Shown: positions 8,224-17,892 of the stretch, piece after piece
Numbering within the stretch: the first letter of the stretch is position 1
How the letters are laid out: the number at the start of each line of letters is the position of its first letter
Assembly (NCBI GenBank): GCA_013041585.1
Contig: JABEVM010000231.1
Span: forward strand, 1 to 32,735
From: Chlamydiota bacterium
Lineage (GTDB): Bacteria > Chlamydiota > Chlamydiia > Chlamydiales > Rhabdochlamydiaceae
Direction: 5' to 3'
DNA length: 32,735 nucleotides
Notes under the pieces: generated by a model
The model's database searches: none
What the model was told of the DNA's origin: nothing
The model's input: the letters and a program-made list of their open reading frames with translations, nothing else
Made by a program: the position numbers and the translations under genes

Positions 8224-9984
8224 CTAGTCGGTAAGTTTAAAGTCGCGTATATGCAGTTGAATGCTCGACTTATTTAAAAAGTTGTTAATATGAGGGGAAA
8301 ATGCAATGTGGACTTTTGCATTTTTTTTGCAGAGTTGAGATCTTTTTTCACCCATACCAAATCCGATCCCTTCCAATATGCGTTCGTTTTGTTCCAGATA
8401 CAGTTTTAGGTGAGTTTTTCCTACGACCTTTGGTGGCCAAGATTGTTTAGCATCGCAGTATAAAATAGGTGTTGGATTTTCATTTCCGAAGGGTTCTAAT
8501 AAGTTTAGTGATTCCATGAAATCAAAAGTTAAGTCTCCGAAACTGACTAGCGCATCTAAATGAAGTTTTGCAACTATATCATGCTCTTGTAAAACCGCAT
8601 TTGCTGCATGAATGAAATTCTTTTTAAGAGAAGGAATGTTTTCTTCTAAAATTGTAAGTCCAGCAGCAAAATCGTGACCTCCAAAATTTAAGAGAAGATC
8701 TTGATTGTCTTTAAGTACAGTAAGGAGTGGGAATTCAGGAATGGTCCTCATGGACCCTTTGCCAATGCCCTGATCTATGGCGATGACAAGCGTCGGTCTA
8801 TTATATTGTTTTGCAATTCGAGCGGTAATAATAGGAATGATTCCCGGATGCCATTTTGTGGAATGAAGGACAATGGCTCTATCAGATAGAATTTGAGGAT
8901 TAGAATGGATGAACTTTTCTATATCTTCAGAATCCTTTCTTTCGATTTTTTGTCTTTCCGTATTATTTAAATCCAGTTCTTTTGCTAAAGCCTCTGCAGC
9001 GATAGGATCGCGAATTAATAAAAGATCGACACCCTTTTTTGGATCAGCAATTCTTCCTAAACTGTTTAGTCTGGGGGCAACTTTTGATGCGATATCAATA
9101 GGGGTAATTTCACCGAGCTTGAGTTCGCAAACATTAAATAATTTAACTAGTCCGATCCGTTTTGTTTTACGTAGCTGTCTTAACCCATAACGAACTAGTA
9201 TACGGTTTTCTCCCATAAGGGATCCCATATCAGCAATGGTTCCAAGAGCTACAAGATCGAGGTAGCGTTTTAGGTCAATTTTAGAAGCGCTGATTTCATT
9301 GTTTTCAATAAGGAAGTTCGTGATTGCGTGAGCAAGTTTGAAAGCAACGCCAACACCTGTTAAGTCTCGATTAGGATAAGTGCTATCGAGGAGTTTTGGA
9401 TTTAATGTAGCAATGCAATGAGGAAGTTTAGCTGTCGGCTCATGGTGGTCTGTTACAATGACATCGATTTTACGGCTGACAGCTTCCTTAATTTCCTCTG
9501 CAGATGTAATGCCACAATCAACGGTAATAATTAATTTACAATCTTTTGCGACAGCATAATCAAGAGCATCAAGCATGAGGCTCTGTTTTAATGAATTGCG
9601 ATTAGGTATGTAATAAAAAGCTTGGGCGCCAATATAGAGCAAGAATTCAATGAGCAACGTAGTTGCAGTAATTCCGTCTACATCGTTATCTCCATAAACC
9701 AGAATTTTTTCATGGTTTTGCAAAGCTTGGATAATTCTATCTACCGCTTTGTCCATATCTTTGAAAAGATGGGGATCAAAGAGGTTAGGAAGCTTTGCGT
9801 AAAGATATTCATGAATTTTTTCTAGAGATTCAAACTTTCTAGATACAAGAATTTGCGCAGTAACAGGATGAATGTTGAATTCTTTAATGATTGTTTTCAG
9901 CCATTCAGGATTTAGTGTTGGGTACACCCATATGGTTCCTCCGGGACTCTGTGGTTTGGTCATGAGTTTCCTTTCATTTACCAT
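8224..9984 (-). CDS. recJ: Single-stranded-DNA-specific exonuclease RecJ
   Basis: DHH-family motifs: VYGDNDVDGITATTLL, IITVDCGI, VIVTDHHEP, GTIADMGSL, GGHDFAAGLTI. An alternative start MTKPQ lies at 9963. Confidence 0.94.
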   Translation of the reverse strand: MVNERKLMTKPQSPGGTIWVYPTLNPEWLKTIIKEFNIHPVTAQILVSRKFESLEKIHEYLYAKLPNLFDPHLFKDMDKAVDRIIQALQNHEKILVYGDNDVDGITATTLLIEFLLYIGAQAFYYIPNRNSLKQSLMLDALDYAVAKDCKLIITVDCGITSAEEIKEAVSRKIDVIVTDHHEPTAKLPHCIATLNPKLLDSTYPNRDLTGVGVAFKLAHAITNFLIENNEISASKIDLKRYLDLVALGTIADMGSLMGENRILVRYGLRQLRKTKRIGLVKLFNVCELKLGEITPIDIASKVAPRLNSLGRIADPKKGVDLLLIRDPIAAEALAKELDLNNTERQKIERKDSEDIEKFIHSNPQILSDRAIVLHSTKWHPGIIPIITARIAKQYNRPTLVIAIDQGIGKGSMRTIPEFPLLTVLKDNQDLLLNFGGHDFAAGLTILEENIPSLKKNFIHAANAVLQEHDIVAKLHLDALVSFGDLTFDFMESLNLLEPFGNENPTPILYCDAKQSWPPKVVGKTHLKLYLEQNERILEGIGFGMGEKRSQLCKKNAKVHIAFSPHINNFLNKSSIQLHIRDFKLTD

Positions 9985-10075
9985 ACGGGACTAACTTTAT
10001 TACTAACTGTCTATGCAAACGATTTTACGCGCTATTTCCTTCACTATATAGGTAAATTTGATTTTAGAAAATTTG

Positions 10076-13000
10076 TTATTGCATAATTGCCAACTTTTCT
10101 TGCTTTTCTTGTTCTCTATTGTGAAAGAATTGTAATAGAGGGGCTGCAATAAAAAGAGAAGACAACGTGCCAAAAATTACGCCGATAGCCATCACAAGAG
10201 AGAATCCAAAAATTGTGCTTCCTCCGAGGACGATGAGCGGGAGCAAGACTAATAGAGTCGTTCCAGATGTTAAAAGAGTTCGGCTAAGCGTTGTATTAAG
10301 CGCGTGGTTGATCACTTCATAGAAAGTATGTTTACGCATATGTTTTAAATCTTCTCGGATACGATCGAAGACAATAATCGTATCATTGAGCGAGTACCCT
10401 ACAATCGTAAGTAGCGCGGCAATCGTGTGCAAATCGAGCTGCACGGGCACACCGAGCATATGCAAGATGCTGATACAAGCAATGGTAAATATGACATCAT
10501 GAGCGATACAAATTGTCGCGCTGATCGCATACTTAAATTCAAATCGAATCGTGATGTAGATCATGATACAGATAATTGCGAGCAATAGACCGATAATTGC
10601 GCTATTGCGCATGGAAGAGGACATTTGTCCGCTGATTTCGCTCCAGTTCTTATCAAGTCTTTCTAAAGACTGAGGTGTAAGGGAAACTCCCCCTTTCTGA
10701 AGAGTGTCGACTACCCAAACAATTTTAGGGTTGCTTTCATAAGCATAGCCGAGTTCATCGGCATTTGGATTTTCTACCAAATTAGAGAACGGTCTACCTG
10801 AAGCTTCCATATTTCTACTCAAGAAGAGGCGGATATTGTTAGAAGGCGTTAATTCTCTGATTTGGAAATCTTGAGAATTTGCACCTTGTCCAAGAAGCGC
10901 CTTTTCCACTTGAGCTCTATAGTCTGCTTGCGTCGAAGGCTGTAATTCTAAATTAATAGCGAATCCACCTGTGAAATCCATGCCAAGTAAAGAGCCACGC
11001 TGTACATTTGCGAGCAAGAGTCCAAGGGCAACAACTGCAATGGAAATGATGTAAGCGGGTCTTGTGAACTTAAGGAAATTGAACTTTCTCGGTGAAATGA
11101 ATTTCGACATCGAAAGAGTTTTGTTTTCAGGATTTTTGACCCAGCCTGTAAAGAAATATCGTGTCATAAACAGGGCTGTAAACATAGAGGATAAAATACC
11201 CACTATTAATGTAACTGCAAATCCTTTGATAGGACCTGAGTCAAATTGGAGTAATATAAGGGCCGCAATAATTGTCGTGATGTTGGAATCGAAGATCGCA
11301 GAAAATGCTTTTCTATATCCAGCATGCACAGCAGATGCAATTCTTCCAGTCACTGCATACTCTTCTCTGATTCTTTCGAAAACAAGAACGTTCGCATCGA
11401 CAGCCATACCGACTGTAAGGATAATCCCGGCAATGTTGGCAAGAGTGATCGTTGCTCCCAGATTTTGTAATGTAGCCCACATAATAAGTAGGTTGAAGAG
11501 AACCGCTATAGAAGCTACCATTCCAGCAAAACGGTAGTATCCAACCATTGCAAAACCGACTAGAACAAGCGCTAAGAAAGTTGCAATAATCGCGTGGACT
11601 CTTTCCTTAGATCCAATTTCAGGACTGACGTTTTTCTCTGAGAGAATTTTAGGAGTAAATGTTAATGAGCCTGCTTTTAAATCAGCTTCGAGCTGATTGA
11701 TTTCACGCTGTGAAAAACTCCCTGTGATGGAGGCGCTATTTCTAATAGGCTCATCGAGCATCGGTGAACTAATCACTAGGCCATTTAGGACAACCGCCAT
11801 TCTCCATCCTTTTCCTTGAGAATAGCTTTCGTTTGAAGTCCCCGCGACTTTCTCTTTAGAAAATTGGGATGTCCAAGCGTAAATGTCAGACCTTGGATTC
11901 ATTTTTTGTCCATCGCTGACAGTGGATGAACTTTTGATTTCAAAGCTTAAGAAATTTCCTTTGGAAGGATCGAAAGAAGATTGAACATTTTGTAAATTCG
12001 AACCTTCTAATGCGTAGTTGTTAAATACAACGAGAAGAGGATGTGATTGGCCTGCCCAGTCTGTAAAGCTATCTCCTTTCATGATGGCAATTTTTGAACG
12101 AGAATCATCAAAAAAACTGCTTGCAGTGCTATCCAAAGGATTAGAAAGTTTTAGTCCATTTTGGAGTAGGTATTCAGCAGCTTCGCTTCTTGGCTGAATT
12201 ACTTCTTGGTCCAAGGAGCTGCCATATAGATGACGCCAAGCGATCAGGTTTACATCTTCAGGTTCAGTTCTGTTTGTAACAACAGCTTCATTCCAAATTT
12301 CTTGTAAGAATCGGTTGACGTATTCTGAAGCAAGTGGATTGTTTGTTGAAAATTTCTCATTAACTACATGGAAATACATGGAAGAGGCTTTAACAAGTTC
12401 TGAAGCAGAAAAGCCTTGCGCACCTGGGAAATCAAGAGTAATGAAATTTCCTTCTCTACGGATGCTGACCTCAGAAACGCCTAATTTGTTCACTCGCTTG
12501 TAGAGCTCGTTAATACCTTGTTGAATATCTGCGTCTTGTGTAACTAAGCGGTTGTTGTTATCGCGAAGCTCAATTTGTACAGTTTTTCCACCAGATAAGT
12601 CGAGTCCCCATGTAAGAATTTTGCGGTCATCTCCACGGAAATACTTAATCGTGCTAATTTTCAAATTGTTGAAAAAGGCATTTTTGGTTGGGGAAGGAAC
12701 GTCATAAGGAGAGACCCCTTTTATACCCAATTTAGCTGCGTGATAGTCATCTCTCCATTTTAAGAGGTCTTCATGTTCAAGAGTGTCTATCTTATTTTCT
12801 GTGAGAATTCTTTGTTCGAGATTGGAGAATTCTAAGACGGCAAAACGTTTTGTCCCATGAACTGAAAAGTTTTCTCGTGTTGCCTTTAAGATTGTTTGGA
12901 AGTAGTCATAATCTTCAAAAATATAATCACTTGTAAATGCTGTATTAGGTCCTAATACAGATCCAGGGTATCCATAAAATCCATTTTGCTCAAGAAGTGC

Positions 13001-14638
13001 TCTTAGTTCATTGAAATCACTGAAAAACTGCTTTGTTTCCTCTGAATCCGGTGTATTTCTCGCTTTCTCCAAAATGTCTTGTACACCTTTTGCGATAACA
13101 TAGATCGAATTGGTTTTGAATCCTTTTGGAGGAAGTTTTTGATACTGTACAGGAGAATAGAGGAGCAGTCCCAATTTTTGATCTTCAGCGGATAATTTTT
13201 GGAAGGTGTCAAAGTCCCAAACTGGAAAGTTTTCTTTTTTCAAGTCTGGGTGTTTTGGGTTCCAAGAATTGAAAAGAACATGTTTCAGTTTTTCTACTTG
13301 TGTTTTTGCAACGCTTGCAAGGTTCATTACCAAGAAGCTTTTGCTATTTGAAATATCACTTAACGTAATTTCAAATCTGTCGTGTCTAGGGGTAATTGTT
13401 TCGCTCGATTCGCGAGATAAGAAGGCAATGTCATCAAATAGGAGTTGTTCAACGATATTCTTTCTAGAAGAAAGAGAGGGTTTTTGCTCCAGCTCATTTT
13501 TCAGAGATAAGAAATCTTCATGCAATTCTAAATAGAACTTTTCTGTATCCCAGTCAATCTGCAAGCTTTTAATAAATGGATCACGATCTTCAAAGAAAAT
13601 AGTTTGAACGTTTGATTTGGTGTTTAACGCGCTTGTAGTAATGATTCCTTGAAGAGAGTCATATGTCCAAGGTGTTTTTCCTGAAGCAAATACGCTTGAG
13701 TTGTTCTTAATAATTTTGGCTGCAGAGTCGAGTGTTTTCTCTTGAGAAAGTAAAAGATCTAATTTTTGCTTTTGGATTGTATCAAGAAAATTATTGCTAG
13801 CTTGTAAACGCTGCTCTTCTTGCTCAAGGTCGATTCTTTCTAATTTGATGCCGTCTTTTACAAGTTCTAAAGTAGATACGAATTTGCGGATGAAATCGTT
13901 TTTGTTAGAAAGGTTGATTTGGGAGTAGCTGGAAAAATATCTCTGGGCAATTGAGGAGCTTTCTCCAAATCCTTTCGCTGATGAAACGATATTGCGTGAT
14001 AGATAGAGGAGAAGATCGCGTGTTTGCGTTGCCCCAGGATTGTTGATAACAGCGCTTACGTAATCTGCATTTTCAGATGTTCCGCCAATTTGAATACCTA
14101 ATTGAAAGGCGCGATCTAAAATTACCGTTTTGTAGAGATCCGTCGTTGTATTATTAAGTTCATTTTTTGGAGAGAATGTGAAGAATTTTTGAACTTGGTT
14201 TGTGTCAAATAAAATAGGGATCTTTCTTTGAACAAAGACAGTTTTGCTTACATCATTAGAGGTTCTGTTATAAAGTGATAGCTGAGCTGGGGCAAAAGGG
14301 ATTAAGCTCCCTGCACGCGGGAGATAAGCTCTAAATTTGTTAGCATCATCTGTTGTAGTAAAAGCTACTTGAATTAATTCAGAGTTTTCCGGATCTAAAG
14401 CAATGGACGAAGGCTTCACATGTAAGTTTTTGCAAAAAGATTTGAGCCAGTCTAAAGATTCTTGAGAGAGACCGTTTGTTCTTTCGGAAATATCTAAAGC
14501 AATTTCGTTGCCTTTACTTTCTTGTATTGGCTGTTTTAAAGGTTGTGAATAGAAGAAGAGGGTAGGTATAATATTGTATACAGTAAGAACTATCACAGCG
14601 AGAATGAGGAATAACTGCCAGCGTTTTTGTTTTTCCAT
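10076..14638 (-). CDS. secDF: Protein translocase subunit SecD-SecF fusion
   Basis: SecD motifs (WGLDLSGGKTVQIEL; TLANIAGIILTVGMAVDANVLVFERIREE) followed by SecF motifs (GSLLGMDFTGGFAINLEL; TIVGYSLNDTIIVFDRIREDL) in one ORF. Confidence 0.95.
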   Translation of the reverse strand: MEKQKRWQLFLILAVIVLTVYNIIPTLFFYSQPLKQPIQESKGNEIALDISERTNGLSQESLDWLKSFCKNLHVKPSSIALDPENSELIQVAFTTTDDANKFRAYLPRAGSLIPFAPAQLSLYNRTSNDVSKTVFVQRKIPILFDTNQVQKFFTFSPKNELNNTTTDLYKTVILDRAFQLGIQIGGTSENADYVSAVINNPGATQTRDLLLYLSRNIVSSAKGFGESSSIAQRYFSSYSQINLSNKNDFIRKFVSTLELVKDGIKLERIDLEQEEQRLQASNNFLDTIQKQKLDLLLSQEKTLDSAAKIIKNNSSVFASGKTPWTYDSLQGIITTSALNTKSNVQTIFFEDRDPFIKSLQIDWDTEKFYLELHEDFLSLKNELEQKPSLSSRKNIVEQLLFDDIAFLSRESSETITPRHDRFEITLSDISNSKSFLVMNLASVAKTQVEKLKHVLFNSWNPKHPDLKKENFPVWDFDTFQKLSAEDQKLGLLLYSPVQYQKLPPKGFKTNSIYVIAKGVQDILEKARNTPDSEETKQFFSDFNELRALLEQNGFYGYPGSVLGPNTAFTSDYIFEDYDYFQTILKATRENFSVHGTKRFAVLEFSNLEQRILTENKIDTLEHEDLLKWRDDYHAAKLGIKGVSPYDVPSPTKNAFFNNLKISTIKYFRGDDRKILTWGLDLSGGKTVQIELRDNNNRLVTQDADIQQGINELYKRVNKLGVSEVSIRREGNFITLDFPGAQGFSASELVKASSMYFHVVNEKFSTNNPLASEYVNRFLQEIWNEAVVTNRTEPEDVNLIAWRHLYGSSLDQEVIQPRSEAAEYLLQNGLKLSNPLDSTASSFFDDSRSKIAIMKGDSFTDWAGQSHPLLVVFNNYALEGSNLQNVQSSFDPSKGNFLSFEIKSSSTVSDGQKMNPRSDIYAWTSQFSKEKVAGTSNESYSQGKGWRMAVVLNGLVISSPMLDEPIRNSASITGSFSQREINQLEADLKAGSLTFTPKILSEKNVSPEIGSKERVHAIIATFLALVLVGFAMVGYYRFAGMVASIAVLFNLLIMWATLQNLGATITLANIAGIILTVGMAVDANVLVFERIREEYAVTGRIASAVHAGYRKAFSAIFDSNITTIIAALILLQFDSGPIKGFAVTLIVGILSSMFTALFMTRYFFTGWVKNPENKTLSMSKFISPRKFNFLKFTRPAYIISIAVVALGLLLANVQRGSLLGMDFTGGFAINLELQPSTQADYRAQVEKALLGQGANSQDFQIRELTPSNNIRLFLSRNMEASGRPFSNLVENPNADELGYAYESNPKIVWVVDTLQKGGVSLTPQSLERLDKNWSEISGQMSSSMRNSAIIGLLLAIICIMIYITIRFEFKYAISATICIAHDVIFTIACISILHMLGVPVQLDLHTIAALLTIVGYSLNDTIIVFDRIREDLKHMRKHTFYEVINHALNTTLSRTLLTSGTTLLVLLPLIVLGGSTIFGFSLVMAIGVIFGTLSSLFIAAPLLQFFHNREQEKQEKLAIMQ

Positions 14639-14914
14639 GAAAAGACAAGTCCTTGGTGAATGATTGAAAAAGATCCTAAAGTTAAGGATTTTTTGTAGAA
14701 GAAGTATTCCTGAATAGGGTTACGGACAAAAAATATCCAAAACTCGGTTCGTCATTTTACTGAAGAAGGATACTTATAAGCTCCGATTCTGTCTAGTCAA
14801 ATAAAATTTTGTGTCTTATTTTGCTTCTTAAAAACAATATGTTTCAATTACACGATCAGATATGCTGTGTAATGTTTTGTTTTAGAGTTTATTATTATTG
14901 AGGATAGATTTGAT

Positions 14915-16210
14915 ATGCCTGGAATAGTTGTGGTTGGATTGCAGTGGGGTGATGAAGGGAAAGGTAAAGTAGTAGATTTACTTTCGCAAAATGCAAAGCA
15001 TGTGGTTAGGTCCCAAGGGGGGAATAATGCTGGACATACAGTTGTAGTAGATCAAACAGAATACCAATTTCACTTAATTCCTTCAGGGGTTGTATATCCA
15101 CATACTATTTGTTACATTGCCGCAGGGACTGTAATCGATCCAAAGGTGCTTATCGATGAAATGGCAAAGCTTGAAGCTGCAAAGGTGGATTTTAGAGATA
15201 GGATAAAGATTTCTCCTTTAGCGCATGTGATTTTAGACTACCATATTCAAATTGATAAGCTTCAAGAAAAATTCCGTGGAAAATTTTCTTTAGGAACCAC
15301 CGGAAGAGGAATAGGGCCTTGCTATGCTGATAAAGTAAATCGCGTGGGCATTCGCATTTGCGATCTGGTAGACGAGAAGATCCTCCGAGAAAGGTTAAAA
15401 GAAATTTTTTCCTATAAGATGCTTGAATACCCATCATTAGAACTAGGTGAAGAAAAATTTGAAGAATTGTTTGCAAAATTTTCTTTATTAGGAAAAAAGC
15501 TAAAGCCGTTTTTAACCCAGGTTGAAGTCGATCTTGAAAGGGCTCTACAAAACAACGAATCGGTTTTGCTAGAAGGGGCTCATGGTTTTGGGCTTGATAC
15601 CACATTTGGTAGCTACCCCTATGTAACTTCATCCTCCACTTACTCTTCGGGGATCATCGCTGGTGCGGGGATTGGACCCACAAAAGTTTCCCATGTTATT
15701 GGCGTTCTTAAAGCGTATACCACAAGAGTAGGCTCCGGTGCCTTGCCAACACAGTTGCCTTCAGAAGAGGAGCATTTATTTCTGAATCATGCCGAGGCAA
15801 GGGAGATAGGGACTACAACCGGAAGAAAGAGACGGATGGGTTGGCTCGATTGTGTCGCTGCGAAATATTCTATTGCCGTAAATGGAGTTAATTCATTGGC
15901 TCTTATGAAGTTAGATATTCTAGACTCCCTTCCTTATATAAAGGTCTGTGTAGGATATAGAAGCGGGGGTAAAGTAATGGACTCGTACCCATATCAAAAG
16001 GAAGAGTGGGAGGCTGTTGAGCCTGTCTACGAAACTCTTTCTGGTTGGAAAGAGTCGACAAAAGAGTGTAAAAGCTTGGAAGATATGCCAACTAATGCTA
16101 AAAAATATCTCCGATGGATTGAATCGTATTTTAAATTGCCAATTCATTTGATTTCATTAGGTCCGCAAAGATCTTCTACAATCATTGTAAAAAATATCTT
16201 TTCTTCGTAG
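14915..16210 (+). CDS. purA: Adenylosuccinate synthetase
   Basis: VVVGLQWGDEGKGKVVDLL, QGGNNAGHTVVV, GTTGRGIGPCYADKVNRVGIR, LLEGAHGFGLDTTFGSYPYVTSSST, GTTTGRKRRMGWLD. Confidence 0.97.
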   Translation: MPGIVVVGLQWGDEGKGKVVDLLSQNAKHVVRSQGGNNAGHTVVVDQTEYQFHLIPSGVVYPHTICYIAAGTVIDPKVLIDEMAKLEAAKVDFRDRIKISPLAHVILDYHIQIDKLQEKFRGKFSLGTTGRGIGPCYADKVNRVGIRICDLVDEKILRERLKEIFSYKMLEYPSLELGEEKFEELFAKFSLLGKKLKPFLTQVEVDLERALQNNESVLLEGAHGFGLDTTFGSYPYVTSSSTYSSGIIAGAGIGPTKVSHVIGVLKAYTTRVGSGALPTQLPSEEEHLFLNHAEAREIGTTTGRKRRMGWLDCVAAKYSIAVNGVNSLALMKLDILDSLPYIKVCVGYRSGGKVMDSYPYQKEEWEAVEPVYETLSGWKESTKECKSLEDMPTNAKKYLRWIESYFKLPIHLISLGPQRSSTIIVKNIFSS

Positions 16211-16222
16211 CTAGAGGAAGTA

Positions 16223-16993
16223 ATGAGTTCAGCTCAGAATGAATTTTTTTGTAGTCAAACTTTATATACAGCTGAAGAGCTTCTTTCGCTCGATCTGGAT
16301 AAAGTTCCAAAACACGTAGCCATTATCATGGATGGAAATCGTCGTTGGGCTAAAAGAAATCATCTCTCCAGTATGATCGGGCACTGGAAAGGCGCTGAAA
16401 CAATGATTACAGTTGTTAATGCTGCGATGGCTTTGGGTGTTAAAGTTTTAACAGTCTTTGCTTTTTCTACCGAAAACTGGGCTAGGTCTCGTTTTGAAAT
16501 AGAATCTCTCATGTTTCTTTATCGAAAGTTTTTGATCGATCAAAGAACTTTCATGATAGAAGAAGGTGTAAAATTAGAGACAATTGGAGATCTCTCCCGA
16601 ATGCCAGCTGAGGTAGTGGAAGCAATCGAAGAGAGTAAAAAAGTGACTGCTCATTGCAACCGTATTCAACTCGTTCTTGCTTTCAATTATGGAGGAAGAG
16701 ATGAGATTCGCAGAGCGATTGTTTCTCTTTGCGAAGATTACAAACAAAATAAGATCAATTCGGATCAAATTTCAGAAGAAATGTTGTCTAAATATTTAGA
16801 TACAGCTTCTTGGGAAGATCCTCAATTATTAATTCGAACAAGTGGAGAACAGCGTATAAGTAATTTTCTTTTATGGCAAATTTCGTATACTGAACTCTAT
16901 GTTACTGACGTTCTATGGCCAGATTTCGACCAGAAAGAGCTATTGAAAGCGATTATCGAATATCAACATAGAGAGCGTCGTTTAGGAGGCTAA
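16223..16993 (+). CDS. uppS: Isoprenyl transferase (undecaprenyl diphosphate synthase)
   Basis: HVAIIMDGNRRWAKRNHL, FAFSTENWARSRFEI, LAFNYGGRDEI, LLIRTSGEQRISNFLLWQISYTELYVTDVLWPDF. Confidence 0.96.
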   Translation: MSSAQNEFFCSQTLYTAEELLSLDLDKVPKHVAIIMDGNRRWAKRNHLSSMIGHWKGAETMITVVNAAMALGVKVLTVFAFSTENWARSRFEIESLMFLYRKFLIDQRTFMIEEGVKLETIGDLSRMPAEVVEAIEESKKVTAHCNRIQLVLAFNYGGRDEIRRAIVSLCEDYKQNKINSDQISEEMLSKYLDTASWEDPQLLIRTSGEQRISNFLLWQISYTELYVTDVLWPDFDQKELLKAIIEYQHRERRLGG

Positions 16994-17868
16994 TGGCTTT
17001 GAAAAGATTAAATGATTTAAAAAAGAGAACTGCGGTCTCTCTTGTAATGATACTCGTTTTAGTAAGTCTAATCGTATTTTCTCAGATAGCTCTTGTGAAG
17101 ATCGCTTTACTTACTTTCACAGTACTTCTTGGAGTAACTGGAATTTGGGAATATGTTCAACTTTTACGCGCGAAGGACTTGCAGCCCAATCTTTCGTTAA
17201 TGGTGGTATTAAGTATATTTGTTTTAAGTGCTCTCTATATAGGGCATCATGCAGCTGGAATGCTGCAACTCCCCTTGCTGATCCTCATTTTTGGTGTCAT
17301 TGCATCTTTAATTATTCATCTTAAAGATCATCGTGATGCCCTTTTACATGTAGCGGTTGAGCTATTTGGAGTATTTTATATCATTGTCCCCTTAGGACTT
17401 CTTTTGGCAATTATCTATCCATCTTCTAATGGCTTAAGCTTTGTTCAAGATGGGAGATGGTGGTTTTTTTATCTGATTGTCGTAACAAAAATTACGGATG
17501 TGGGAGCTTTTTTTGTGGGAAGACTCTGGGGAAAGACCAAGCTTGCTACTTTTATCAGTCCTAAAAAGACTGTAGAAGGCGCTGTGGCAGGTCTTGTATG
17601 CGCAGTACTCGCAAGCATTGGCTTTTACTACCTAGGAAAAAATTATTCCGCGGGTCTTTTTAACCTTAGTTTTGGAAGCTCGCTCTGCCTTGGACTTCTT
17701 ATTGGGGTTTTAGGACAGCTTGGAGATTTAGCCGAGTCAATGCTGAAGAGAGATGCAGTAGTCAAGGACAGCAATAAACTTCCTGGACTCGGAGGAATTT
17801 TAGACACAATTGATTCTTTGCTATTTACCATTCCCATTCTCTACTTTTTTTTATTTCTTCACTCTTAA
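16993..17868 (+). CDS. cdsA: Phosphatidate cytidylyltransferase
   Basis: Multiple TM segments; C-terminal SPKKTVEGAVAGL and LGQLGDLAESMLKRDAVVKDSNKLPGLGGILDTIDSLLFT. The start overlaps the uppS stop by 1 nt. Confidence 0.95.
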   Translation: MALKRLNDLKKRTAVSLVMILVLVSLIVFSQIALVKIALLTFTVLLGVTGIWEYVQLLRAKDLQPNLSLMVVLSIFVLSALYIGHHAAGMLQLPLLILIFGVIASLIIHLKDHRDALLHVAVELFGVFYIIVPLGLLLAIIYPSSNGLSFVQDGRWWFFYLIVVTKITDVGAFFVGRLWGKTKLATFISPKKTVEGAVAGLVCAVLASIGFYYLGKNYSAGLFNLSFGSSLCLGLLIGVLGQLGDLAESMLKRDAVVKDSNKLPGLGGILDTIDSLLFTIPILYFFLFLHS

Positions 17869-17892
17869 CGATATTTTTGGTTTTAGAATAAT

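Noticed and set aside
8909-9190. 93-aa ORF antisense to recJ, plus 8701-8889 and 9622-9825
   Set aside because: Antisense to a conserved gene, low-complexity composition, no supporting motif or RBS seen.
11064-11537. 157-aa plus-strand ORF and other ORFs antisense to secDF (12315-12503, 13206-13535, 13003-13212)
   Set aside because: They lie inside the strongly supported secDF gene, lack recognisable motifs, and look like by-products of its codon usage.
15192-15632. 146-aa ORF antisense to purA
   Set aside because: Fully inside purA, which has all family motifs; no independent evidence.
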